Source: Candidatus Jettenia caeni (GTDB lineage: Bacteria > Planctomycetota > Brocadiia > Brocadiales > Brocadiaceae). Taken from it: DNA of 64,000 bases. The notes under the pieces were generated by a model. The model was not told the DNA's origin, did no database searches, and saw only the letters and a list, made by a program, of their open reading frames with translations. Position numbers and translations under genes: made by a program. The stretch covers positions 372,401 to 436,400 of the forward strand of contig BAFH01000003.1 in NCBI GenBank assembly GCA_000296795.1. The letters are read 5' to 3'. Shown here one piece after another: positions 44,292 to 53,510 of this stretch (within the stretch, counting starts at the first letter, position 1; the number at the start of each line of letters is the position of its first letter).

Positions 44292-45626
44292 TTACTTTTT
44301 CCGCTCATTATCGTTATGAACAAAAGCTAAAACAGCCCTCCACAGCCACTTCTTAAAATAAAAAGGCAATAATATGACCATAGCTAGCGCGGTAGCCGCT
44401 ATTACCTTCAGTTCCACGTGGCATATTAACCATCCGCACACCATTAATGCAAAAACAGGAACACAATATCCGCCTGGTATCCTGTAGCTCCTTTCCCGTT
44501 CAGGCCGGTATTTTCTCAAGATAATGACTGCCAAACAGGTTGGGATATATTGAAGAATACTTACCATAACACTTGCTGAAATGAGATATCTGAAACTGCC
44601 TGTCAGAGTTAATACTAGCGTTAAAACAGTAGTAACAATAATAGCCACATAAGGGGTGTGATACCTGGGATGTATTTTGGAAAACATTTCCGGAAAAAAT
44701 CCATCGGCTGAAAGTGCATAAAGGCTGCGGGGGCTGGTCAGGGCAATGCCGGCATTGACGCCTCCAATAGAGAGTAATGCTCCTGCCCCGATAATTACCC
44801 CGCCTGTTGCCCCCATAAAATATCTTGCAGCATCTGCCAATGGCTTGTCAGACGTGGCAAGGCTGGGGAATGCGCCGGCGGCCACGATCTGAATAACAAC
44901 ATATAAAACAGTGACTATCGTCAGTACAAGAAATAAAACGCGGGGGATGTGTTTCTGCGGATGCTGCATCTCGCCAGCGGGCACAACTACAAATTCAAAC
45001 CCAGTATAGGCATACAGGGCTAGAATGGCTGCTACACTAAATTGTCCACTATTATGAGGCGGAGCTAAATTTTGTCCATTGATAAAAAACAAACCCACGC
45101 TGATAAAGATACATAAAGAGAGAAGTTTCCCCAGGGTGAAAAAATTAATTGTCCTTGCCCCCGGTTTCACTCCAAAATAGTTAATAATACTCAATCCCGC
45201 CAGGAATATGATGACAATTGCATTACTCAACCACCTGACCTCTGATGGTAGAAAATATTTCAGATAAAGCCCAAACCCGCTGGCAACTGATGCCCATCCG
45301 ATAATCGATGAGAACCACATTACCGAGCCGACCAAAAACCCCACAAATGGGCCAAAGGCATCCTTCGCATAAAGGTACGCCCCGCCGGTTGCAGTATACA
45401 TCCCTCCCATTTCTGCAAAACAAAGGGCAATAACGAAGCAAAGCGCCCCGCATAAGGGGAATACCCATAGAGCGCCGGTCCCTGCCAGGCTGAAGAGTTG
45501 TCCCGGTAATAAAAAAATACCAGCCCCTACTACACCGTTAATGCCAAGACAAATTACATCAAAAAAACCCATAGTCCTTATCAAATGAGGATTGTGCATC
45601 TGAGATTGTTTTGTCTGATAATTCAT
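44292..45626 (-). CDS. APC-superfamily amino acid permease
   Basis: The 444-aa protein has about 12 hydrophobic helices. The N-terminal signature GFFDVICLGINGVVGAGIFLLPG contains the GxGIF unwound-helix motif that binds the amino-acid backbone in APC transporters. LYAYTGFEFVVVPAGEMQHP matches the helix-6 region. Substrate cannot be told. It is divergent from the TPR lipoprotein gene with 94 bases between, and its 3' side runs into the repeat field. Confidence 0.9.
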   Translation of the reverse strand: MNYQTKQSQMHNPHLIRTMGFFDVICLGINGVVGAGIFLLPGQLFSLAGTGALWVFPLCGALCFVIALCFAEMGGMYTATGGAYLYAKDAFGPFVGFLVGSVMWFSSIIGWASVASGFGLYLKYFLPSEVRWLSNAIVIIFLAGLSIINYFGVKPGARTINFFTLGKLLSLCIFISVGLFFINGQNLAPPHNSGQFSVAAILALYAYTGFEFVVVPAGEMQHPQKHIPRVLFLVLTIVTVLYVVIQIVAAGAFPSLATSDKPLADAARYFMGATGGVIIGAGALLSIGGVNAGIALTSPRSLYALSADGFFPEMFSKIHPRYHTPYVAIIVTTVLTLVLTLTGSFRYLISASVMVSILQYIPTCLAVIILRKYRPERERSYRIPGGYCVPVFALMVCGWLICHVELKVIAATALAMVILLPFYFKKWLWRAVLAFVHNDNERKK

Positions 45627-45720
45627 AGTTTCGGATTGACGAATATCGAATTGTCTATATAATAAATCTTTACTGTTTAGTATACCTTATACATTATCTT
45701 TATTAAAGAAAAGGATTTTT

Positions 45721-46656
45721 ATGGCACACGTTACAAGAAATGTTTTTTTCTTAGTTTCCGCCCTCCTGTTTTTATTTCTCTCCTGCGGTAATTTCGGTTG
45801 CAGTAAGCAAGAATCCGGCACAGAACAGGCTTCATCAGGCAAGTTCGAAGGGGAAGCGCCTTCTGTTCATAAAAAAGCGAGGCTGGATGAAGAGATTGAA
45901 AAAAACAAAAAGCTGCTGGAAATCAATCCAAATGACGCAACGGGCCATTATAATCTGGGTCTACTGTATGAGGAAAATGGTATGCTCGATGAATCTCTTG
46001 CTTCATACAAGAAGGCGTTAGAAACAAATCCTTCGATGATAGAGGCTCTTATCGGCCAGGGCAATATTTTGAATAAAAAAGGGAAATCCGATGAGGCCAT
46101 TTCAGTCTTTAAAAAGGCCGTCGACATGAGCCCGCATCACGCAGAAGCATACGAGGGGTTAGGGCTTGTGTATGTTCATAAAGGACAAGCTGAAGATGCA
46201 GTTAAGGCTTTTCTCAGGGCTATCGACATAAATCCTGGTCTTGTAAACGCGCGGTATAACCTGGGTATTCTTTATGCAAAAAAGGCACAATTCAATGAGG
46301 CTATTGCAGAATGGACAAAAGCCATCGAGATTAATCCGCAAAAAATAGAGGTCTATTACAATCTTGGCGTCGGCTATACAAAATTGGGGAAAATGGATGA
46401 GGCGATCTCTGTGTGGCAAAAGGCTTTGACAATACGCCCTGATATGGCAAATCTCCACTATACGATAGGACTGGTATATAAAGAAAAGGGTGACTTTGAG
46501 AAAGCAGAGGCATCTCTCAAAAAGACACTCGAAGTAGAGCCTAACTTTGTAGAGGTACATAAAGTCCTTGAAGAATTATATCGTTCAAAAGGAATGCTGG
46601 GAGATGCAGACCGTGAAGCGGAACTCTACAAAAGTCAGTCTAGTCCGCATCACTAA
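45721..46656 (+). CDS. TPR-repeat lipoprotein
   Basis: An N-terminal signal (FFLVSALLFLFLSCGNFGC) has a lipobox-like LFLSC, so lipid attachment to Cys near residue 21 is likely. About seven tetratricopeptide repeats follow (NATGHYNLGLLYEENGML..., ARYNLGILYAKKAQF..., VYYNLGVGYTKLGKM...), covering residues ~70-300. TPRs mediate protein-protein contacts. In the envelope they are often assembly scaffolds. The specific partner is unknown. Confidence 0.88.
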   Translation: MAHVTRNVFFLVSALLFLFLSCGNFGCSKQESGTEQASSGKFEGEAPSVHKKARLDEEIEKNKKLLEINPNDATGHYNLGLLYEENGMLDESLASYKKALETNPSMIEALIGQGNILNKKGKSDEAISVFKKAVDMSPHHAEAYEGLGLVYVHKGQAEDAVKAFLRAIDINPGLVNARYNLGILYAKKAQFNEAIAEWTKAIEINPQKIEVYYNLGVGYTKLGKMDEAISVWQKALTIRPDMANLHYTIGLVYKEKGDFEKAEASLKKTLEVEPNFVEVHKVLEELYRSKGMLGDADREAELYKSQSSPHH

Positions 46657-46713
46657 ACCGGGGTATGAAACTCTATACCATAGGCCTGTATAAATTTTAG
46701 AGAGATTTTTATT

Positions 46714-46790
46714 TTTGACAGGATAGACAGGGTGAAAACAGGATACACACTCCATCATATCTTATTCATTCTGCCTATCCTTTGTGCTAT
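46714..46790. repeat. Degraded ACAGGAT-type repeat
   Basis: GACAGGATAGACAGG and AAACAGGATACAC face CTGCCTATCCT in an imperfect hairpin downstream of the TPR gene. It resembles 12660-12716 and 43461-43511 but has more mismatches. A short GAGTCTCGTT-type stretch follows up to the anmK start. Confidence 0.55.
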
Positions 46791-46858
46791 GTATTCATTT
46801 CCCCTGAGACTAAGGTACTGAGTCTCGTTAAAAACGAAGCCCAACCTACGTTCAAACA

Positions 46859-48160
46859 ATGCAGGAACTTTTACAGCTAAAAGACAAAAACCCTAAAAGG
46901 GTTATTGGGCTTATGTCCGGAACATCAGTAGATGGCATAGATGCCTGTCTGGTTGAAATCTCAGGAAACGGCATACAGACAAAAACACATATCCTGGCCT
47001 TCGGGACCTATCCTTACCACGAGTCTACGCGTGCCGCCATCTTCGATGTTTGCAACCCTAAAACCGGCACGGTTGATAAAATCTGCCAGCTCAATTTTTA
47101 CCTGGGTAAACTCTTCTCAGAAGCAGCAATATCTGTTGCAAACAAAGCGCAAATCTCTATCACAGATGTCGATCTCATCGGTTCCCATGGTCAAACTATC
47201 TATCACCTGCCAAATCCCGTTACACAGCAAGACTTGCCCATATCTCCGGGAAAGCGAAACGATGGAGCGGGGTGTGAATACTTTTCAACAAAGCTGTTTT
47301 CAGGGTGCAATACCATACCGTATACTACCCAATATCTTCGTTCAACACTTCAAATCGGAGAGCCTTCTGTTATCGCGCAGGAGACAGGTGTTACTACCGT
47401 AGCCGACTTCCGCCCAAGAGATATGGCCGCTGATGGGCAAGGAGCGCCTCTCGTGCCATACGCAGATTTCGTCCTCTTCGGGGATAAAACACGGGGACGT
47501 GCCTTGCAAAATATTGGAGGAATTGCCAACGTTACCTTTCTCCCCCGCAATTGCACTCCGGAGGATATTATTGCCTTTGACACGGGTCCGGGCAATATGA
47601 TTATGGATCGCATCGTGGAGCTTATCACGAACAATACATCTCATTTTGATGAAGGAGGTATACTTGCAGCAAAGGGCAGGACTCATGATACACTTCTGAC
47701 TACACTCCTTGCTCATCCTTATTTCCTGAAACCGCCGCCAAAAACTACAGGCCGGGAGGAGTTTGGAAAACAGTTTGCAGACGAACTCTATAAAAACGCC
47801 CTCTGTTCTGGTGTAAAAGAGAGCGACATCCTGACAACAGTCACAGCCTTTACCGCGCGTACCATTGCGGATAGCTACAAACGATGGATTGTAACCCGCC
47901 ATAATCTATCTGAAGTAATCCTTTCGGGAGGTGGAAGCTATAATGCTACTTTGATAGAAATTCTGGCCCATTATCTTGGCCCATCGATTGAGATACATAC
48001 CATCGACAAGTTCGGTATTGCACCCAGCGCCAGGGAGGCCCTCGCTTTTGCCATTCTGGCCAATGAGACGATCTCCGGGAATGCTAACAATATTCCCAGT
48101 GCTACCGGTGCAAAGGAGGCGGTTATTATGGGAAAGATCATACCGGGAAGAAAAAGATAG
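46859..48160 (+). CDS. anmK: Anhydro-N-acetylmuramic acid kinase
   Basis: AnmK phosphorylates and opens 1,6-anhydroMurNAc during recycling of peptidoglycan. The N-terminal GLMSGTSVDGIDACLVE is diagnostic. GSHGQTIYHLP and AFDTGPGNMIMDRIVE are the sugar- and ATP-site motifs, and ILSGGGSYNATL is in the C-terminal part. At 433 aa it is longer than most (about 370). The chosen ATG has no clear ribosome binding site and abuts a repeat remnant. Its presence implies a working cell-wall recycling route in this organism. Confidence 0.93.
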   Translation: MQELLQLKDKNPKRVIGLMSGTSVDGIDACLVEISGNGIQTKTHILAFGTYPYHESTRAAIFDVCNPKTGTVDKICQLNFYLGKLFSEAAISVANKAQISITDVDLIGSHGQTIYHLPNPVTQQDLPISPGKRNDGAGCEYFSTKLFSGCNTIPYTTQYLRSTLQIGEPSVIAQETGVTTVADFRPRDMAADGQGAPLVPYADFVLFGDKTRGRALQNIGGIANVTFLPRNCTPEDIIAFDTGPGNMIMDRIVELITNNTSHFDEGGILAAKGRTHDTLLTTLLAHPYFLKPPPKTTGREEFGKQFADELYKNALCSGVKESDILTTVTAFTARTIADSYKRWIVTRHNLSEVILSGGGSYNATLIEILAHYLGPSIEIHTIDKFGIAPSAREALAFAILANETISGNANNIPSATGAKEAVIMGKIIPGRKR

Positions 48161-48842
48161 GGTGACAATCCATCTCTCGCGATTAGGTAAAATAAGGTAA
48201 CGGATTTTTTTTATTAATTTAATTGTATAGGAATTTTCATTGTATGTAAGCAGTTTTCAGGGCAGCACGGACAAACCCTGTCCCTGTATGTCTTAAGCAG
48301 GGATCATTTGTCCGTGTTGCCGTCTTTAACTTGATGCGTATGCCTTGTAGCCTTTCTGGTTATGGAAAAACACATCCGTTTTGGATTTGCATGATCTACG
48401 GTGGTTCCGCCTGTCATTCCCGAAAGCTTCCCTGTTTTTACGAGGACAAGTTTATCAGGAATGACAAATGTGAAACAGGGGAATGGCGGAAAACACGCTC
48501 TACTGTGCGGATATAATATCACCTTCTTTTATCGGCTTCCGTCTTTTTGTCTATTAAGATTTATGCGTGGTTGTTACGTAATTCCGCTCCTTAGTATTTC
48601 CTTGATAAATATCCCATATCCCCTTATACTTAATACGTTAGAAAAATAAACCACACCGGTTATTGAAATAAAAAATCCCCTGTGTTTTTACTGAAATAAA
48701 TAAAAATTTTTATGACTTATATGTTTTATTATAATATGAGTTTTATCTAAGGAGTAAAACTTTCACAGCGTCTGATACCTTTATCACAACATGAACAATT
48801 GTGGTTAATTTGAAATAGTATTTTTGAACAAAAGGACACCGC
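48161..48842. other. Repeat-bearing intergenic region, no gene seen
   Basis: The region contains a copy of the ACGGACAAACC/GGTTTGTCC element (48255-48325), a worn family A block (48343-48401), and AT-rich leader DNA. TATAAT at 48730-48735 and AAGGAG at 48749-48754 occur in it. Short ORFs inside are confined to repeats and are not credible. Confidence 0.6.
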
Positions 48843-51800
48843 ATGAGATTAAAATTTTCATCTAAATATTTACTGGCAACACTCCTCTTCTTATTCTCAA
48901 TAACGTGTTTTTTCTTCACCTTTAGTAAAACATTTGGTTTAGAACCCTATTTTGAAAAACAGAAAGAGAAAGAAGATTCAAACTACAAGTTCCGCCTTTC
49001 AGGGATTGTTATGTCCTATATTAACAGGCTCTATGTAGATCCCGAACGCATCAAGTCTTTAGAAATGCTAAAAGAGGCCCTCGCATGGGAAGAGAAAGTA
49101 ATTCCTGAAGTCTTAACCAATTTTGAAGAAAACACTGTCACCGAAACGATTACGGTAGATGATATCTCAAAAACATATGATTTGTCCAAAATTCGTCGCT
49201 CTAAGGATATGGTAGAAATCCTGCGGGATGCCCTGAGTTTTATCAACAAATACCGTCAAACCGATGGGAACCTAACCGCCAGCGATATTGAGTACACAGC
49301 GATCAATGGGATGCTTACCCAATTAGATCCGCACTCTGTTATCCTTCCGCCGAAAGAATTTAATGAGTTTAAAATTGGCACTACGGGAAAATTTGGCGGA
49401 CTCGGAATGGTGGTTGGCTTACGGGAAGGCCAACTAACCGTTATATCTCCCATCGAAGGTACTCCCGCCGCAAGGTCGGGTATTAAGGCTGGCGACAAGA
49501 TTATTGAAATTGACGGAGAATCCACCATTAACATGAACCTTACGGAGTCTGTCGGAAAATTACGGGGAGATCCCGAAACTGAGGTAACACTTTCCGTTTT
49601 AACTGAAAAGGCAGCGCAACCAAAGCTGTATACACTAGAGCGTGAAATCATCGCTATTCCTACCGTTGAGTCTGCGCCTGTAGATAATGAAATCGGTTAT
49701 ATAAAAATAAGAAATTTTCAGGATGATACCTCCCAATCTCTCAGTGAGCATCTGAAACGCTTAAAAACATCGCATAACAACAAGATGAAGGGATTAATCA
49801 TCGATTTGCGGAACAATTCAGGCGGACTTTTAGATCAGGCAATAGAGGTGGCGGATAAATTTCTCGACAGTGGCGCTATCGTCGTAACGGTTGGTCCCAG
49901 CGGTCATCCACGAGAGGCGCAAGATGCAAGAAAAACCGAGACAGATGAGGCCTTCTATCCTATTGTAGTGCTTGTCGACGCAGGAAGCGCTTCCGGCGCA
50001 GAGATCGTTGCAGGAGCGCTCAAGGAGAATAATCGTGCTGTGATTGTAGGAGATAGAAGCTTTGGCAAAGGCTCCGTTCAGCAACTTATTGAGCTTATGG
50101 ATGGTTCGGCATTAAAATTGACCATTGCCAAATACCTTACTCCTTTACTCACCGATATTCAATCCGTTGGTATTACACCGGATATCCAACTTATTCCGGC
50201 AACTGTTTCAAAAGATAATGTTAATTTATTCCGGGGCCTTACCGTCCTTCGCGAAGAAGATCTTAAACAACATCTTGAAGAACACCCCAAAGGTGAAACC
50301 TCGTATGCTACACTCAAATATTTCCTGGAAACTACTGAGAAGAAGAAAATCCACGAGATAGAACCAGAAGAGCCAGAAGAGCTTGATGATCCTTATAAAC
50401 TCCCTGATTTTAATAAAGACTTTCATGTTCTCTTTGCCAGGAAATTACTCGCGAGAGCCTCTGAATGGGAACGGGAAACGTTCTTAAAAAACTCTCTGCC
50501 TATTGTGGAAGAAACAGCCAGACTGGAAGAAGAGAAAATAGCACAGGCGCTTCAAAAGTTAGATATTGACTGGTCAAAAGGCACAAGTTCAGGAGTAGCT
50601 AAATCGAACGTTACTTTTTCTACCGCACCATCAAATGGACAGGTTAAAGCCGGTGATAAGATAACTCTCACCGTAAATGTGACCAATACCGGTGAGGCGC
50701 CACTCTATCAACTGCATGGTATTTCATCGAGTAAGAACGGGCTTTTCGATAAGCTTGAGTTTATTTTTGGGAAAATAGATAAAGGAATAACGAAATCGTA
50801 TACAACAACAATAGATGTTCCCAAAAATTCGCTGGACCGGAAAGATGAGATCGTTATTAAGTTTGAAGAATTAAACCAACACAACCCTCAGGATATTAAG
50901 TTAAATATTGTTACGGAAGCATTGCCCAGACCTCTGTTTGCCTATTCCTATCAGATCCTGGATCATGAAAAGGATGCATCTGTAAATAATGGAGACGGGT
51001 TAATTCAGACAGGGGAGGATATTGATTTGTTCGTGTGGGTAAAAAATATAGGGGAAGGCCCGTCTGAGAAAAATGTGGTTACTTTAAGAGATTTAAGCAA
51101 CAAAGAAGTCTTAATAAAAAATGGACGAGTGGAAATCGGGGCATTAAACCCGGGAGAAAAAAAAGAGGTAAAATTATCGCTCTTTGTTAAAGAGACAATA
51201 CCTTCGGGTAATTTCAGTGTGGATTTAATTATTTCTGATATGATTTTTGGAACGTTTCTATCCAATAAGCTTAATCTTCCTATTATTGGAAGCAAATCGA
51301 AGATAACACCGGTTACTACGAACCTGAAAATAAAGAAAAATCATACGCCTTTGTATGGAGGCATGTCGTTTGATTCTCCGGTCTTATCTGTAATAAAAGA
51401 GGGTACCGTTCTGGTATCTGATGCGAAAAATAATGAATGGCTCCGTATAAAATTACCCGACGGCCGATACGGATGGCTCTCGGTAAAAGATGCCGCCGAA
51501 TTAAATGGCAAAGAAAATAAACCAGGTAATTTAGATCCCTTCATACAGCGGACGCCCCCAATAATCACCTTAAATAAATCCTTATCAAATTTATTATTCG
51601 GGAACGATCAATTGCCAATATCCGTGGCCATAGAAGATGATATACAGGTGAAGCATGCCTACATCTTAGTCAATAATGATAAGGTCTTTTTCAAATCTAA
51701 TAGAAATGCCACCCCAAAAGAACAAATCCGGCTTGAGATTGCTAAGGATGTCCCGCTAAAGGAAGGTCCTAATGTAATAACAATAGTTGCACGTGATAAT

Positions 51801-51866
51801 CAAGACCTGATTACCACCAAATCTTTTGTCGCAACAAGAAGTATAACCGTTGCAAAAGGGTTATAG
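48843..51866 (+). CDS. Large S41-family carboxyl-terminal processing protease
   Basis: The 1007-aa exported protease starts with a signal/anchor (residues ~10-28). Residues ~140-240 lead into a PDZ domain (GKFGGLGMVVGLREG). The S41 core follows, with the catalytic Ser in DAGSASGAE (Ser382/384) and Lys409 in GDRSFGKGS, so the dyad is intact. Beyond residue ~540 it adds Ig-like/CARDB-like segments and an SH3b-like unit (PLYGGMSFDSPVLSVI, YGWLSVKDAAEL, about 835-890), then another beta domain. Typical Ctp/Prc proteins are 400-700 aa, so the C-terminal half is an accessory extension, perhaps for cell-wall or substrate targeting. Confidence 0.92.
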   Translation: MRLKFSSKYLLATLLFLFSITCFFFTFSKTFGLEPYFEKQKEKEDSNYKFRLSGIVMSYINRLYVDPERIKSLEMLKEALAWEEKVIPEVLTNFEENTVTETITVDDISKTYDLSKIRRSKDMVEILRDALSFINKYRQTDGNLTASDIEYTAINGMLTQLDPHSVILPPKEFNEFKIGTTGKFGGLGMVVGLREGQLTVISPIEGTPAARSGIKAGDKIIEIDGESTINMNLTESVGKLRGDPETEVTLSVLTEKAAQPKLYTLEREIIAIPTVESAPVDNEIGYIKIRNFQDDTSQSLSEHLKRLKTSHNNKMKGLIIDLRNNSGGLLDQAIEVADKFLDSGAIVVTVGPSGHPREAQDARKTETDEAFYPIVVLVDAGSASGAEIVAGALKENNRAVIVGDRSFGKGSVQQLIELMDGSALKLTIAKYLTPLLTDIQSVGITPDIQLIPATVSKDNVNLFRGLTVLREEDLKQHLEEHPKGETSYATLKYFLETTEKKKIHEIEPEEPEELDDPYKLPDFNKDFHVLFARKLLARASEWERETFLKNSLPIVEETARLEEEKIAQALQKLDIDWSKGTSSGVAKSNVTFSTAPSNGQVKAGDKITLTVNVTNTGEAPLYQLHGISSSKNGLFDKLEFIFGKIDKGITKSYTTTIDVPKNSLDRKDEIVIKFEELNQHNPQDIKLNIVTEALPRPLFAYSYQILDHEKDASVNNGDGLIQTGEDIDLFVWVKNIGEGPSEKNVVTLRDLSNKEVLIKNGRVEIGALNPGEKKEVKLSLFVKETIPSGNFSVDLIISDMIFGTFLSNKLNLPIIGSKSKITPVTTNLKIKKNHTPLYGGMSFDSPVLSVIKEGTVLVSDAKNNEWLRIKLPDGRYGWLSVKDAAELNGKENKPGNLDPFIQRTPPIITLNKSLSNLLFGNDQLPISVAIEDDIQVKHAYILVNNDKVFFKSNRNATPKEQIRLEIAKDVPLKEGPNVITIVARDNQDLITTKSFVATRSITVAKGL

Positions 51867-51917
51867 CATATTTGCAGGGAAGGTTCGATCGTAAATCGCA
51901 GAGAGAATGCGGAGAAA

Positions 51918-51953
51918 ACAAAAGAGTAAAAACCTTGGTTTTTACTCTTTTGT
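51918..51953. terminator. Bidirectional terminator between the S41 protease and sat
   Basis: A perfect 17-bp inverted repeat (ACAAAAGAGTAAAAACC/GGTTTTTACTCTTTTGT) with only two central bases sits between convergent genes. A/T runs on both flanks allow termination in either direction. It is nested in a CGCAGAG.../...CTGCGG repeat. Confidence 0.8.
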
Positions 51954-51998
51954 AATCTTTGCGACCTTAGCTTTTTCTGCGGTAATAAGCTTTTCTCT

Positions 51999-53168
51999 CT
52001 ATTTTAACTTTTGATAATATTCGCTCAATACTTTTGCTACCTCTGCTCTGGTAAAGGTGGGAGGAGGAGCCTCTCCGGAGCTTAACATCCTGCGAACTTC
52101 TGTTCCGCTTAAAATAACGTGATTGGCTGAATCGTGAGGGCATGTTTTGTAAGAAGCCATACCATTACAAGACTTACAGTAAAACGTGTGGTCAAAAAAT
52201 AATGGTGTAATTCCTATCTCATGAATATCAAATTCATCAAAGATATAATGGGCATCAAACGTCCCATAATAATTACCCACACCAGCGTGATCCCTACCTA
52301 CAATAAAATGTGTACAACCGTAATTTTTCCTTACGAGCGCATGGAAGATTGCTTCCCGCGGTCCTGCATACCGCATTGCAGCAGGAAAAACGGCTAACAT
52401 TGCCCTGTCTTTGGGATAATATTTTTCTAAAAGAACCTCGTAACTCTTAATCCTTACATCCGCAGGAACATCATCGCTTTTTGTTTCCCCTACCAAAGGA
52501 TGCAAAAGAATAGCGTCTACAACTTCGAGGGCGCATTTTTGGATATATTCATGGGCGCGATGCACCGGATTCCGTGTCTGGAATCCAACAACCCGTTTCC
52601 AGCCTCTTTTTACAAAAAGGGCTCTTGTCTCTGCCGGATCTAACCTGTAAGCTGAAAAATCACCAGGCTTTGCCCTGGTAACGACACTAACCTTGCCGCC
52701 CAAAAGATAATCACCCATTTTGTACACGCAATCTACACCGGGGTGCTTTCTGTCATCCACACCGTAGACCTCTAAAGATTCTTTTGGCTTATCATGATGA
52801 AAAATTTCTTCCAGATGGAGAACGGCAATAACCTCATTGGCCTGGTCAACAAGGGCAATATCCTTGCCTGGCTTAAGGCCTTCAACCTCATCCTTCGTTG
52901 CTGAGAGAGTAATCGGAATTGACCACGGCAGACCATTCGATAAACGCATATTATCTACCACGTTATCATAATCCGCTTTGCCCATAAATCCTTGCAGGGG
53001 GCTCATTGCTCCAACGGCAATCATATCAAGATCTGACATCTCACGAGAGCTAAGCTGGATTTTTTTCATATCATAATGCATAGCCTTATCCAACAGTATC
53101 TCACGCTCCTCCATGGATACAATCCTATTAATGAGTTTCCCCCCATGCGGAGCAATGTTCTTAACCAT
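51999..53168 (-). CDS. sat: Sulfate adenylyltransferase (ATP sulfurylase)
   Basis: This enzyme makes APS from ATP and sulfate (or the reverse). At 389 aa it is the monofunctional form. Conserved motifs are [16 protein letters not shown] (near residue 198) and GRDHAGVG, both in the nucleotide-binding site. [16 protein letters not shown] in the C-terminal part is a zinc-binding element of prokaryotic Sat. It starts three bases after aprB, so aprA-aprB-sat is one operon. Confidence 0.96.
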   Translation of the reverse strand: MVKNIAPHGGKLINRIVSMEEREILLDKAMHYDMKKIQLSSREMSDLDMIAVGAMSPLQGFMGKADYDNVVDNMRLSNGLPWSIPITLSATKDEVEGLKPGKDIALVDQANEVIAVLHLEEIFHHDKPKESLEVYGVDDRKHPGVDCVYKMGDYLLGGKVSVVTRAKPGDFSAYRLDPAETRALFVKRGWKRVVGFQTRNPVHRAHEYIQKCALEVVDAILLHPLVGETKSDDVPADVRIKSYEVLLEKYYPKDRAMLAVFPAAMRYAGPREAIFHALVRKNYGCTHFIVGRDHAGVGNYYGTFDAHYIFDEFDIHEIGITPLFFDHTFYCKSCNGMASYKTCPHDSANHVILSGTEVRRMLSSGEAPPPTFTRAEVAKVLSEYYQKLK

Positions 53169-53171
53169 CTT

Positions 53172-53510
53172 TTATGTATCTCCTTTCAAACACTTTGCCT
53201 GAATAATAAATTCCTCTTGATGCCCATCGGCATCACGGATCGTCCAAATCGTTTTATCACGCTTCAACCGTGCTTTCAGGGAAGCGCCGCTACTACAGAC
53301 CTGGAAAGGCAATTTTAGCTCAATTGCCTGAACAGGACACTCCTTCACACAACAGGCGCATGTCCAGCAAGCCGACTGATCACGAATTGCCGCTTTCATA
53401 TTTTCCTTACGGTAGCATAGATCTCCCGGGCAAATGCGTTCGCATCGCGCCTCAGGCAATCCTTTACATCCATTACAAATATTTTCATCGATAAAGATAC
53501 TCATGAGCAC
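53172..53510 (-). CDS. aprB: Adenylylsulfate reductase beta subunit (short form)
   Basis: The 112-aa iron-sulfur subunit has two [4Fe-4S] sets: CNGCKGLPEARCERICP, and CWTCACCVKECPVQAIEL. Typical dissimilatory AprB is longer, with a C-terminal tail embracing AprA, which is shortened here. This resembles the short AprB of clostridial-type gene sets. It overlaps aprA by 10 bases and precedes sat by three bases. Confidence 0.9.
   Translation of the reverse strand: MLMSIFIDENICNGCKGLPEARCERICPGDLCYRKENMKAAIRDQSACWTCACCVKECPVQAIELKLPFQVCSSGASLKARLKRDKTIWTIRDADGHQEEFIIQAKCLKGDT

Noticed and set aside
48304..48649. Short ORFs between anmK and the S41 protease
   Set aside because: They fall in copies of dispersed repeats and lack start signals.
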